The notes under the pieces were generated by a model. The model was not told the DNA's origin. It saw only the letters and a program-made list of their open reading frames with translations, and searched no databases. The position numbers and the translations under genes were made by a program. Shown piece by piece: positions 34,965-43,936 of a DNA stretch of 64,000 nt; positions within the stretch are counted from its first letter, which is position 1, and each line of letters opens with the position of its first letter. The stretch comes from JACJWR01 sp963752505 (lineage in GTDB: Bacteria; Actinomycetota; Actinomycetes; S36-B12; UBA10799): positions 281,637 through 345,636 of the forward strand of contig CAVVYM010000006.1 in the NCBI GenBank assembly GCA_963752505.1, read 5' to 3'.

Positions 34965-35800
34965 CCGACAAGCCATTGCCGGCCGGTGACGCCTCCCGGC
35001 CCATCGATGGGTTGCGGCTGGGTATCGGAACGTTCACCGCAATCCCGGTGCCGGCACCGCGAGCCGTGGACCCTCCGGCCTGGCGGATTGCGCTGCTCTT
35101 GGCCCCCTTGTGGGGAGCTGGACTGGGAGTGCTGGCGGGCGTTCTCGGCGCGACGGTCTGGTGGCTCGCCACGGCCGCGGGTCGGCAGGGTCCGCTGGTT
35201 GCCCTGCTTGCAGGCGGGCTCATCTTCGGCGCCTATGCGCTGCTCACCCGAGGTCTGCACCTCGACGGCCTCGCCGACACCGCCGACGGCTTCGCTTCCT
35301 CGCGACGCGGGGCCGCGGCGCTCGCGGTGATGCGCGACCCGGCGCTCGGGGCCCTCGGCGGCCTCACGCTGACCGTGGTGGTGCTGCTGGCCGCGGCGGC
35401 ATTGGGCCAACTCGTCAGCGCGCCGGAATCCGGGCCTGCACTCGTGGTGGCGACGGTCGCTGCCGTACTGCTGCTGGCCCGCGCCCCGCTGCCCTGGATC
35501 ACTCGGCGGGGCACCCCGGCGGCGGAGTCGGGATTGGGTCGGGGCGCCATCGGCGCGTTGACTCCGATTCCGGCAGCGGCCGCCGGCGCAGGCTGGACGA
35601 TCCTCGGCGTGGTCGTGCTGATCGGGGTCGGTACCAGCGCGTGGGCTGCGGTGGCCGGCGCGGCGGGCGCCTGGTTGGTGGCAGTGGGCCTGCGGACGGC
35701 GGCCATCCGCCGATTCGGTGTCGTCAACGGCGACACGCTCGGCGCTGCGGTGGAACTCGCGGCCGTCTGGTTGCTCGTGGTGGTCGCCCTGGTCGGGTGA
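34961..35800 (+). CDS. cobS: Adenosylcobinamide-GDP ribazoletransferase (cobalamin synthase)
   Basis: A 279-residue membrane enzyme joining adenosylcobinamide-GDP to alpha-ribazole (phosphate), the last assembly step. It has several hydrophobic helices, the cytoplasmic metal motif RGLHLDGLADTADGF, VMRDPALGALG and the terminal VVNGDTLGAAVELA. GTGA overlap with cobT. It ends the riboswitch operon; 55 bases separate it from the convergent lipoprotein gene. Confidence 0.93.
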   Translation: MTDKPLPAGDASRPIDGLRLGIGTFTAIPVPAPRAVDPPAWRIALLLAPLWGAGLGVLAGVLGATVWWLATAAGRQGPLVALLAGGLIFGAYALLTRGLHLDGLADTADGFASSRRGAAALAVMRDPALGALGGLTLTVVVLLAAAALGQLVSAPESGPALVVATVAAVLLLARAPLPWITRRGTPAAESGLGRGAIGALTPIPAAAAGAGWTILGVVVLIGVGTSAWAAVAGAAGAWLVAVGLRTAAIRRFGVVNGDTLGAAVELAAVWLLVVVALVG

Positions 35801-35855
35801 CGCCTGCGCCCGGAAACGAGGAGTCGGATTCAATCGACCGGTCCGGGGTCTTCAC

Positions 35856-36524
35856 TCAGGCACCGGCCTGCACTCCGGTCATTTGCTCGGGACTGAGCGT
35901 GCCGCCATTCGCCGCGGCCAACTCGAACAGCGGCAGGTGGGACTCCTGCGACGCCCGCCGCAAGTTCCCGAGAACTCGCACCAGGGTCGCATCCGAGGTC
36001 TGGGTGAGAAGTTGGTCGTACATCTCGACGTTGAGCACTTCCCCGGCGGCCCAGGCCTGTGCGGCGCTGCCCAAGTCGGCAGGAGCGGTCAGCTTCCCAA
36101 GGTAGGGATTGGGTGGTGCCTGCACGTCCAACCGGTCGAGTTGGCGGATGAGGGCGTTGATGTGGCGCTCCTCGGCTGCCTTGATGTCGACGTAAGGCTG
36201 GACTTCGCCGAAGGAGTCGATCACGGCCGAGTAGCTGGCCGCAGCGGCGTACTCGCCGTCAGGGCCCATGAGGGCCTCCCAGGCCACTGCCGCGTCGGTT
36301 CCGGCTTCCGGCCCCGGTGGGATCTCGACGACCGGCGCATCCGACGCGCTGGGGCTGGCCGCGGCCGACGTCGATCCGGCGGACTCCGGGGCGGCACTGA
36401 CGCCAGGTGACTTCGAGGTGGCTGCTGATGCGGCGTCGGCGTCGCCGCTGCCGCTGGAACCGCAGCCCACGACCAACCCGGACATGGCCACGCCGACAGC
36501 TACTACTGCGAATCTGCGACTCAT
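35856..36524 (-). CDS. Ferritin-like (DUF2202-type) lipoprotein
   Basis: A 222-residue lipoprotein: signal MSRRFAVVAVGVAMSGLVVG and acylated Cys21, then about 60 residues of Ser/Ala/Pro linker. The domain from about residue 85 is helical with ferritin-like spacing of acidic and His residues (GEYAAAASY, AAEERHINAL, EVLNVEMYD, ASQESHLPLF). Metal binding outside the membrane is inferred. The ATG has AGGGAG upstream; a longer frame runs antisense to the MaoC gene. Confidence 0.7.
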   Translation of the reverse strand: MSRRFAVVAVGVAMSGLVVGCGSSGSGDADAASAATSKSPGVSAAPESAGSTSAAASPSASDAPVVEIPPGPEAGTDAAVAWEALMGPDGEYAAAASYSAVIDSFGEVQPYVDIKAAEERHINALIRQLDRLDVQAPPNPYLGKLTAPADLGSAAQAWAAGEVLNVEMYDQLLTQTSDATLVRVLGNLRRASQESHLPLFELAAANGGTLSPEQMTGVQAGA

Positions 36525-36698
36525 CTTTGCTGGCTCCCTTCCAAGCACCTCAGCCCACGATACCCCCCTGGGTATATCGGCTTGAATCCCCATCGGCCGG
36601 ACCACGGGGATAGGGTCGTACACCAGGCGACTGCGTTCCCTACTCATCCGGCTTTCGGTAACCCCGCAGGTACGCCGTTGCAGAGACTGGAGGATCAC

Positions 36699-37601
36699 AT
36701 GACCCAGGTGCGCCACCTGACTCGGTCGCCCTGGCCGGTTGAGTTGTACGGCCGCGCTGCGGCCAGCGCCGTCCTGCCAAGGCCGCTGTGGGGTGGATCC
36801 GCCCTCCCGAGCCAGGTGCTCCAACTGTGGGATGTCCGGCCCAGCGACGAACGTGTCGACGCCTACTGCGAGGTCACCGGATTCCCCGTCGGCCCGACCC
36901 TGCCGGACACCTTCCCGTCGCTGTTGGGGTTCGGCTTGGGCCTGCGGCTCATGACCGACCGCGGCTTTCCCCTCAAGGCCCTCGGCATGGTGCACGTCCA
37001 AGACCGCATCGACGTCCATCGTCCGATAGCCCGTGGCGAGGTGCTCTCGATCTCAGTCAGTGCCCGCAACCTGCGCGGCCACCGCAAGGGCACCCTGGTG
37101 GATCTCGTCACCGATGTGAGCACCCGCGGGGAGGTGGTGTGGTCGGAGGTGAGCACCTATCTCAGCCGGGGCAGCAGGGTGGCACCGCCACCGGCCGAGT
37201 CCGGTGGTCCGGAGGACTCCCAGGGCCCACCGGCCTCCCCGGTGCCGCCGATCCCGCAGATCCACAACGTCGAGGTGGTCGAGGTTCCCGACGACATCGG
37301 GCGGCGATTCGCCGGCGTGTCCGGCGATAGGAATCCGATTCACCTCCATGCCCTCTCGGCGCGGGTGTTCGGCTTCCCGCGCGCGATCGCCCACGGGCGA
37401 TGGACCATGGCCAGATCAGTCGCGGCAGTCGCCGGCGACTACCCCTACCCGGCCCACATCGATTCCTGGTTCCGCGCCCCGGTCAGTCTGCCGTCCACCT
37501 GCCAACTAGTGATGAACACCCAGGGCACCACGACGCAACTGTGGCTGACCAGCGCGGACCGCGAGACGATCCACGTCTACACCCGCATCGCACGGGCGTG
37601 A
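36699..37601 (+). CDS. MaoC-like (R)-hydratase, HtdX-like
   Basis: A 300-residue double hot-dog protein. The N-terminal half has ALGMVHVQDRIDVHRPIARG and RGHRKGTLVDLVTDVST, also seen in mycobacterial HtdX (Rv0241c). The C-terminal half carries the hydratase-2 motif with Asp and His (SGDRNPIHLHALSARVFGFP, then AIAHGRWTMA). Enzymes of this type hydrate or dehydrate 3-hydroxyacyl thioesters in lipid metabolism. The start is the ATG following GGAGG in the leader. It ends 19 bases from hisF, tail to tail. Confidence 0.85.
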   Translation: MTQVRHLTRSPWPVELYGRAAASAVLPRPLWGGSALPSQVLQLWDVRPSDERVDAYCEVTGFPVGPTLPDTFPSLLGFGLGLRLMTDRGFPLKALGMVHVQDRIDVHRPIARGEVLSISVSARNLRGHRKGTLVDLVTDVSTRGEVVWSEVSTYLSRGSRVAPPPAESGGPEDSQGPPASPVPPIPQIHNVEVVEVPDDIGRRFAGVSGDRNPIHLHALSARVFGFPRAIAHGRWTMARSVAAVAGDYPYPAHIDSWFRAPVSLPSTCQLVMNTQGTTTQLWLTSADRETIHVYTRIARA

Positions 37602-37620
37602 TGCGGGTGCGCGTCGACGG

Positions 37621-38397
37621 CTAGCGCCGCACCACGTGGCCAGCCGCGGCGAGCGCCTCCTTCACCTCGCCGATGGTGAACTCACCGAAGTGGAAGACGC
37701 TGGCCGCCAGCACCGCGTCGGCGCCGACGTCGACTGCCGGCGCGAAGTCGCCGAGAGCCCCCGCCCCTCCGCTGGCGATCACCGGAACCGGCGACACCGA
37801 GCGTGCCGCGGCGATGAGCACCGTGTCGAATCCGGCCTTGGTGCCGTCGGCGTCCATGGAGTTGAGCAGAATCTCCCCGGCGCCGAGTTCGACCGCGCGC
37901 TCGATCCAATTGATCGCATCGAGCCCGGTGCCGCGTCGGCCACCGTGGGTCGTCACCTCAAAGCCGCTGGCCGTCGGCTCGGCGCCGGCGGGCACGCGCC
38001 TGGCATCGACGCTGAGCACCACGCATTGGGATCCGAATCGTTCGGCGGCTTCGAGCAGCAGTTCGGGCCGAGCGATGGCTGCGGTATTGACGCCCACCTT
38101 GTCCGCGCCGGCGCGCAGAAGGCGATCGAAATCGTCGGTCGTGCGTACTCCCCCACCCACCGTCAGGGGTATGAACACCTCTTCGGCGGTGCGCGTCACC
38201 ACCTCGTACATCGTGGTGCGGTCCGACGAGGACGCGGTGATGTCGAGGAACACCAGTTCATCGGCGCCCTGCTCGCCGTAGGCCCTGGCCAGCGCCACGG
38301 GGTCGCCGGCGTCGCGCAGGTCGACGAAGTTGACGCCCTTGACCACCCTGCCGGCGTCCACATCGAGGCAGGGGATCACCCGCACCGCCAGGCTCAC
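37621..38397 (-). CDS. hisF: Imidazole glycerol phosphate synthase, cyclase subunit
   Basis: A 258-residue (beta/alpha)8 cyclase that forms imidazole glycerol phosphate and AICAR with ammonia from HisH. MSLAVRVIPCLDVDAGRVVKG contains the first catalytic Asp; LSVDARR gives the second. GGVRTTDDFDRLLRAGADKV and IASGGAG bind phosphate. ATGA overlap with hisA. Last gene of this his operon; hisI is not seen after it. Confidence 0.95.
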   Translation of the reverse strand: MSLAVRVIPCLDVDAGRVVKGVNFVDLRDAGDPVALARAYGEQGADELVFLDITASSSDRTTMYEVVTRTAEEVFIPLTVGGGVRTTDDFDRLLRAGADKVGVNTAAIARPELLLEAAERFGSQCVVLSVDARRVPAGAEPTASGFEVTTHGGRRGTGLDAINWIERAVELGAGEILLNSMDADGTKAGFDTVLIAAARSVSPVPVIASGGAGALGDFAPAVDVGADAVLAASVFHFGEFTIGEVKEALAAAGHVVRR

Positions 38398-39125
38398 AGC
38401 GGGGACTCCTCGCCGACCGCGGCCAGCGCCTCGCCCAGCGTGAACGCCTGTGCGTAGAGGGCCTTCCCGACGATGGCGCCTTCCACCCCGATGTCGTGCA
38501 GCCCGGCCAAGGTGCGCAGATCGTCGAGGCTGCTCACACCGCCGGAGGCCACCACGGGACGATCAGTGGCCGCACATACCGCCCGCAGCAACTCGACGTT
38601 GGGCCCCGTCATGGTGCCGTCACGGCGCACGTCGGTGAGGATGTAGCGCGCGCATCCCTCCGAATCGAGCCGTTCCAGGACCTCGTAGAGTTCGCCGCCG
38701 TCGCGCGTCCAGCCGCGTGCCGACAGCGTGGTCCCCCGCACATCCAAGCCGATGGCGATGCGATCGCCATGGCGGGCGATGGCCGCAGCGCACCAGCGCG
38801 GGTTCTCCAGCGCGGCCGTACCGATGTTCACCCGCCGGCAGCCAGTGGCCAGCGCCCGTTCCAAGGACTCATCGTCGCGGATGCCGCCGGACATCTCGAC
38901 GTCGATGTCGAGCTCGCCCACCACGTCCGCGAGTAGGTCCGCGTTGCTGCCACGGCCGAAGGCGGCGTCGAGATCGACCAGATGGATCCACCGCGCTCCA
39001 GCGGATTGCCAGGCCAGCGCGGCCGCCAGCGGGTCGCCGTAGTTGGTCTCGGTGCCGGCCTCGCCCTGCACGAGTCGCACCGCCTGGGCGTCGGCCACGT
39101 CGACTGCCGGAAGGAGTTCGAACAT
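38394..39125 (-). CDS. hisA: ProFAR isomerase HisA, possibly bifunctional PriA
   Basis: A 243-residue (beta/alpha)8 isomerase. Catalytic aspartates lie in LLPAVDVADAQAVRLVQG and ILTDVRRDGTMTGPN. Many actinobacteria lack trpF and use this protein, as PriA, for both the histidine and the tryptophan isomerisation. The Arg-rich loop GWTRDGGELYE fits that group, but dual function needs genome-wide trpF absence or assay. The ATG is taken in preference to a TTG one codon upstream. Confidence 0.93.
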   Translation of the reverse strand: MFELLPAVDVADAQAVRLVQGEAGTETNYGDPLAAALAWQSAGARWIHLVDLDAAFGRGSNADLLADVVGELDIDVEMSGGIRDDESLERALATGCRRVNIGTAALENPRWCAAAIARHGDRIAIGLDVRGTTLSARGWTRDGGELYEVLERLDSEGCARYILTDVRRDGTMTGPNVELLRAVCAATDRPVVASGGVSSLDDLRTLAGLHDIGVEGAIVGKALYAQAFTLGEALAAVGEESPL

Positions 39126-39166
39126 CAATTACCGTCCCATTTCGATCGTTGTTGTGCTGGCCGCCC

Positions 39167-39841
39167 TCATCGCAGGGTGTCGAGCCAGTTGCGCAGCAGC
39201 GCCAAGCCGGCATCGCCGGACTTCTCGGGGTGGAACTGCGTCGCCGTCAGGGGTCCGTTCTCCACTGCCGCGATGAAGCCCCCGCCGTAATCGCAGGTCG
39301 TCACCAACGGCGGTGCCATCGACGACGCCGGGTAGGTGAGGTCCCGAGCCGCGTAGGAGTGCACGAAGTAGAAGCGCTCCCCCTCGATGCCGGCGAACAG
39401 CGCCGACTTCTCGGGCGGCGCCACGGTGTTCCAGCCCATGTGGGGCAGGACGTCGGCCTCGAGGCGTTCCACGCGACCCGGCCACTCGCCGAAGCCGGGC
39501 ACCTCTTCCCCGAACTCGTCGCCCACCTCGAACATCACCTGCATGCCCACGCAGATGCCCAGCACCGGTCGCGCCCCGGCCAGCCGCACGTCGACGATGC
39601 GCGGCCCGTCGACCGCCTTGAGACCGGCCATACACGCGGCGAAGGCACCCACACCGGGCACCACGAGGCCGTCGCAGTCGAGGGCGGTGGCCTCGTCGGC
39701 GGTCACCGTCACGTCGGCCCCGACGGCGCTGAGCGCCCGAGCCGCCGAGTGCAGGTTGCCGCTGCCGTAGTCCAACAGGGTGACCCGCGGGCGACGACCG
39801 GTGGGCGACGGCGTCGCCGTGGCAGTGCTTTCGCCCGTCAT
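39167..39841 (-). CDS. hisH: Imidazole glycerol phosphate synthase, glutaminase subunit
   Basis: A 224-residue class I glutamine amidotransferase. The nucleophile Cys is in LGICVGMQVMFE, with the His-Glu pair in TATQFHPEKSGDAG. It delivers ammonia to HisF. It starts with an extra 18-residue Ser/Thr-rich stretch before VTLLDYGSGN. Its ATG overlaps the stop of the 52-residue membrane peptide gene by four bases, and 41 bases separate it from hisA. Confidence 0.94.
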   Translation of the reverse strand: MTGESTATATPSPTGRRPRVTLLDYGSGNLHSAARALSAVGADVTVTADEATALDCDGLVVPGVGAFAACMAGLKAVDGPRIVDVRLAGARPVLGICVGMQVMFEVGDEFGEEVPGFGEWPGRVERLEADVLPHMGWNTVAPPEKSALFAGIEGERFYFVHSYAARDLTYPASSMAPPLVTTCDYGGGFIAAVENGPLTATQFHPEKSGDAGLALLRNWLDTLR

Positions 39842-39996
39842 GCCGGATCCCACCACATGACCGCACCCACCAGGCAGAGCACGGTGGCCACCGCCATCGC
39901 GACCACGAGGATCGGCCGGCGGGTGCGGGCGAACGAGATGAGTCCGCCGACGAAGAATCCCGCGAGGAGGAGCAGTGCGAAGGGCAACCAACTCAT
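39838..39996 (-). CDS. Small two-helix membrane peptide between hisB and hisH
   Basis: A 52-residue reading frame starting MSWLPFALLLLAGFFVGG, with a basic loop FARTRRP and a second helix VVAMAVATVLCLVGAVM before WWDPA. It starts three bases after hisB and its TGA overlaps the hisH ATG, so it is tightly built into the operon. The two-helix hairpin pattern and exact packing argue that it is a real gene. Function is unknown; I recall unnamed small membrane proteins at this position in other actinobacterial his operons. Confidence 0.75.
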   Translation of the reverse strand: MSWLPFALLLLAGFFVGGLISFARTRRPILVVAMAVATVLCLVGAVMWWDPA

Positions 39997-39999
39997 GGT

Positions 40000-40587
40000 C
40001 TACAGCGCACCCTTGGTGGACGGCACGCCGGCGACGCGTGGGTCGAGCGCCACGGCGTCGCGCAGCGCCCGGGCGAGGGCCTTGAACTGCGATTCGACGA
40101 TGTGGTGGCCGTTGCGGCCGGAGAGCACCCGCACGTGCAGGCAGATTTGTGCTGACGAGGTCAACGATTCGAAGATGTGGCGGGTCAGCGTGGTGTCGTA
40201 GTCGCCGATCATCGGCACCATCTCGGGTTCCTCGTGCACCAGGTAGGGCCTCCCCGACAAGTCGACAACGACCATGGTGGCGGCCTCGTCGAGCGGCACC
40301 ACGGCGTCGCCGAAGCGGCGGATGCCGGCTTTGTCGCCAAGCGCGCTGCGCAGCGCCGCGCCGAGCGCGAGGGCGGTGTCCTCGATGGTGTGGTGGGAGT
40401 CGATCTCGAGGTCGCCCTCGGTGCGGATGTAGAGGTCGATTCCGCCGTGCTTGCCCAACTGGTTGAGCATGTGGTCGTAGAACGGCACGCCGGTGTCGAC
40501 GTCGGCCACGCCCGTGCCGTCAAGGTCGAGCTCTACGAGCACCGACGACTCCTTGGTCTTGCGCTCCACGCGTGCGGTGCGACTCAT
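40000..40587 (-). CDS. hisB: Imidazoleglycerol-phosphate dehydratase
   Basis: A 195-residue Mn-dependent dehydratase (monofunctional HisB, without the phosphatase domain). The metal-binding repeats are FYDHMLNQLGKHGG, DSHHTIEDTA, LTRHIFESL and GHHIVESQFKALARAL. The ATG is preceded by AGGAGG and overlaps the hisC stop by four bases. Confidence 0.96.
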   Translation of the reverse strand: MSRTARVERKTKESSVLVELDLDGTGVADVDTGVPFYDHMLNQLGKHGGIDLYIRTEGDLEIDSHHTIEDTALALGAALRSALGDKAGIRRFGDAVVPLDEAATMVVVDLSGRPYLVHEEPEMVPMIGDYDTTLTRHIFESLTSSAQICLHVRVLSGRNGHHIVESQFKALARALRDAVALDPRVAGVPSTKGAL

Positions 40588-41729
40588 GCCAGAACCTCCT
40601 CTAACGCCGCCATGAAGGCGTCGTTCTGTTTCGGAGTGCCGATACTCGCGCGCAGCCAACCCTCGGGCCCGGTCTCGCGGATGAGCACCCCTCGATCAAG
40701 CAACGCCTGCCAAACCGCGTGCCGGTCGTCGAACACCCCGAACAACGCGAAGTTCGCATCCGAATCGGCCACGGTCAGACCTTTGTCGCGCAACCATCCA
40801 ACCACCCGGTCGCGTTCCGAGCGCAACAGGTCCACCGCGGCCAGCAACTCCTCGGCGTGGGCCAGCGCGGCCCGCGCCGTCGCCTGGGTGATGACCGAGA
40901 GGTGATACGGCAGCCGCACCACCCGCAATGCATCGATAACGCGAGGGTCTGCCGCCACATAACCGAGTCGTGCGCCCGCCAGGGCGAACGCCTTGCTCAT
41001 GGTGCGGCTCACGATGAGGTTGGGGTGCGCGGGCAGCCACGGCAGGGCGGTGGTCGCCGGGTCACGCGCGAATTCGGCGTAGGCCTCGTCCACCACAACG
41101 ATTCCCGGCGAAGTCGCGAGCAGGGCGGCCAGCAACTCCGGCTCGGCAGCCGTGCCGGTCGGGTTGTTCGGGGAGGTCAGGATCACCACGTCCGGCGCGA
41201 CTTCACGCACGTGTTCGGCGACCGCGCCGGGATCGAGGCGGAAGTCCGCTGCGCGCGGGAAGGTGAGCATTCCGGTGTGGGTGGTGCGGGCGTACTCCGG
41301 ATACATGGAGTAGGTGGGCGGGAAGGTCAGCACCGTCCGCCCGGGCCCGCCGAAGGCCTGCAGGATCTGCACCATCACTTCGTTGGAGCCGTTGGCCGCC
41401 CAGACGTTCTCGGCCCTCAGCGCGTGCCCGCTGGGCACCCCGGCGTGCCGGTTGAGGTAGTCGGCCAGGGCCTCGCGCAAGGCCGTGGCCTCGCGATCCG
41501 GGTAACGGTTGAGGTCGGCTGCGGCGGCCGCCACTGCGTCAGCCACCTCGGCGGCCACCAGCGGACTCGGCCCGTAGGGGTTCTCGTTGACGTTGAGCTG
41601 CACATCAACGTCAAGTTGAGGTGCACCATACGGTTCAACGCCGGCGAGTTCCGGCCGGATAGGCGGTGTCCAAGGAGAGTCCGCGGGGCGATCCCCCGCT
41701 GCTCCGCCCGCGGCCGGGGCATCGCTCAC
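40584..41729 (-). CDS. hisC: Histidinol-phosphate aminotransferase
   Basis: A 381-residue class I/II PLP aminotransferase. The substrate segment NVNENPYGPSPLV, the PLP-ring Asp/Tyr in VVVDEAYAEFA and the lysine in SRTMSKAFALAGARLGY are intact. It converts imidazole acetol phosphate to histidinol phosphate. ATGA overlaps join it to hisD upstream and hisB downstream. Confidence 0.94.
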   Translation of the reverse strand: MSDAPAAGGAAGDRPADSPWTPPIRPELAGVEPYGAPQLDVDVQLNVNENPYGPSPLVAAEVADAVAAAAADLNRYPDREATALREALADYLNRHAGVPSGHALRAENVWAANGSNEVMVQILQAFGGPGRTVLTFPPTYSMYPEYARTTHTGMLTFPRAADFRLDPGAVAEHVREVAPDVVILTSPNNPTGTAAEPELLAALLATSPGIVVVDEAYAEFARDPATTALPWLPAHPNLIVSRTMSKAFALAGARLGYVAADPRVIDALRVVRLPYHLSVITQATARAALAHAEELLAAVDLLRSERDRVVGWLRDKGLTVADSDANFALFGVFDDRHAVWQALLDRGVLIRETGPEGWLRASIGTPKQNDAFMAALEEVLA

Positions 41730-43035
41730 GCGCGGGTCCGGACGGTGATTGCCGCGGCGTGACCGGGGAGGTCCTCGGCCTCGGCGAGCGTGGTGACGAC
41801 ATCGGCGATCTCGGCGAGGGCGGATTCGGTGTACTCCACCACCTGCACGCCGCGCAAGAACGTTTGCACGCTCAAGCCCGCGGAATGGCAGGCGCAGCCG
41901 CCGGTTGGCAGGACGTGGTTCGAGCCGGCGGCGTAGTCCCCCAACGACACTGGCGTGTGGTTGCCGACGAAGATGGCGCCAGCGTTGCGCATCTGCATCG
42001 CTCGTTCCCGCGCATCGACGGTCTGGATCTCCAGGTGCTCGGCGGCGTAGGTGTTCGCCACGGCCACGGCGGCGTCGATGTCGGCGACGATGATGATTCG
42101 ACTCTGCGGGCCGCTGAGGGCCTCAGCGATGCGGTCGGAGTGTTTGGTCGCGGCCACCTGCTCTGCCACCTCAGCCTGCACCGCGTCGGCGAGCTGCGGG
42201 GAGTCCGTCACAAGCACGCTCGCGGCCACCACATCGTGCTCCGCCTGGCTGATGAGGTCCGCGGCGACGTACGCCGGGATCGCCGAATCATCCGCAACGA
42301 TCATGATTTCGGTGGGGCCGGCTTCGCTGTCGATGCCGATGAGTCCGCGCAACAGTCGTTTGGCCGCAGTCACGTAGATGTTGCCGGGCCCGGTGACCAT
42401 GGACACCGGCACGCATGCCGGAGTCTCGGCGCCGAGGTCCGCACCGTAGGCGAAGAGCGCCACCGCCTGCGCACCGCCGGCGGCGTACACCTCGTCGACA
42501 CCGAGCAGCGCGCACGCAGCGAGGATCACCGGGTGCGGCCAGCCGTCGTTGTCGCGCTGGGGCGGCGATGCAACGGCCAGCGATCCGACGCCGGCCAACT
42601 GGGCGGGCACCACGTTCATCACGACGCTGCTGGGGTACACCGCGCGACCCCGGGAACGTAGAGTCCCACGCGGTCCACGGGCACCCAGCGCTGGGTGATG
42701 GTGCCCCCGGGCGCGACCTCGATCGTCTCGCTGCTGCGGGTCTGGATCGCGTGGACCGCCCGAACGCGCTCGATCGCACGGTCCAGAGCGTGCCGCACGG
42801 CCGGATCGAGCCCGGCCAACGAAGCCTCGAGCACCGCCGTCGGCACGCGCAGCGACAGCGGCCGCACGCCGTCGAATCGTTCCCCTGCGTCGAGGACAGC
42901 AGCGGCGCCGCGGGCGCGGACGTCGTCGACGACGGGCGTCACGAGTTCGAGCGCCTCGGCGACGTCGAGGCCCGCGCGCGGCAGCGGTTCGCGCGCGGGG
43001 TGCGGGTTGCCCCGGAGGTCGGTCACAGTCAGCAT
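41726..43035 (-). pseudogene. hisD: Histidinol dehydrogenase with a one-base frameshift
   Basis: Two abutting frames together give a complete HisD of about 436 residues. The N-terminal part begins MLTVTDLRGNPHPARE and reads to VPVDRVGLYVPG. The next codons should be GGRAVYPSSVV, but that continues only in another frame, up to the C-terminus (VTGPGNIYVTAAKRLL, EAGPTEIMIVAD, HLEIQTVDAR). The break is in a run of four C on the + strand (42648-42651) where five are expected. All downstream his genes are intact and coupled, and HisD is essential without external histidine, so a sequence error is at least as likely as real inactivation. Confidence 0.88.
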
Positions 43036-43258
43036 CGGGCGGTGCGTCACAAACGCAATGGTACGCGGCACGGCGGCGCACGAGCATTGACCCGCATGGC
43101 GACGCGACGCGGGGAGCACCCCGATGCCGCCACCTGGTCAAGACCCCGCGCGACCGCTTCCAGATGCAGGTGCGGCCCTGGTGCCCTCGATACGGTGCCG
43201 AAGCGCCCAAACTGGCCCGCTCCTGCGACCACGGCGAGCGCAGCCCGGCCTCGCGCAA

Positions 43259-43264
43259 TAACGT
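43259..43264 (+). promoter_or_regulatory. Predicted -10 element of a leaderless transcript (LON-N gene)
   Basis: TAACGT ends six bases before the ATG of the LON-domain gene; there is no ribosome-binding site. It lies in the 235-base divergent region between hisD and this gene, which holds no other recognisable feature. Confidence 0.5.
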
Positions 43265-43270
43265 TGGGAC

Positions 43271-43924
43271 ATGGCCAGCACAGCCTTCATCCCGCTGTTC
43301 CCCCTGGGCAACCAGTTGGTTCCGGGCCTCGTGATGCCGCTCGTGCTGTTCGAACCGCGCTACCTGGAATTGGCGAAGGACCTGCAGACCATGCCAGCCG
43401 ATGAGCGCCGATTCGGCATCATCGGGATCCGGGCGGGGCGCGAAGTCGGTTCGGGTGGGGCGTCGGCCCTGTTCGACATCGGCACGGTGGCAGAAGTGAG
43501 CGAGATCAGTGAGAACGCCGACGGCACCTTCGCCGTGCAGGCGGTCGGTTCGCAGCGGTTCCAGTTGCTGTCGGTGGATGACTCGCGCGAGTATCTGCAG
43601 GGCGAGGTGGAGTTCCTCGACGAGCCGGAAGGCGAAGCACCGGAGGAAATCGCCATTCCGGTGCGGCGCTCGTTCACGGCCTATCGCGATGCCGTCGGCC
43701 TGCGGGTGGATCCGTCGCTACTGAATCCCCGCCTGCTCAGCTACATCGTGACCGCGGCGATGGTGCTGACCGGCGAGGAAAAGCAGGAGCTCCTCGCGGC
43801 ACCGGACACGGCTGCCCGGCTCGAGTTGGCCCGCCGCAGGTTGCGTCAGGAGTTGCGCATCATCTCAGCGCTCGCGAGCCTGCCCGCGGTGGACCTCGTC
43901 AACACCGAGATCTCCGCGAACTAG
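43271..43924 (+). CDS. LON substrate-binding (N-terminal) domain protein
   Basis: A 217-residue stand-alone LON-N (PUA-like) domain with no ATPase or protease part. It starts FIPLFPLGNQLVPG, then MPLVLFEPRYLELAKD and GTVAEVSEI, the normal order of LON-N strands, and ends in a helical bundle. Such proteins are widespread in actinobacteria and their role is uncertain (substrate recognition or regulation of Lon has been proposed). The next gene begins 12 bases on. Confidence 0.85.
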   Translation: MASTAFIPLFPLGNQLVPGLVMPLVLFEPRYLELAKDLQTMPADERRFGIIGIRAGREVGSGGASALFDIGTVAEVSEISENADGTFAVQAVGSQRFQLLSVDDSREYLQGEVEFLDEPEGEAPEEIAIPVRRSFTAYRDAVGLRVDPSLLNPRLLSYIVTAAMVLTGEEKQELLAAPDTAARLELARRRLRQELRIISALASLPAVDLVNTEISAN

Positions 43925-43936
43925 CATCGGCAACTG

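Noticed and set aside
38717..40201. 494-codon open frame on the plus strand
   Set aside because: Covers the complement of hisA, hisH and hisB; all three real genes have full family motifs and coupled starts.
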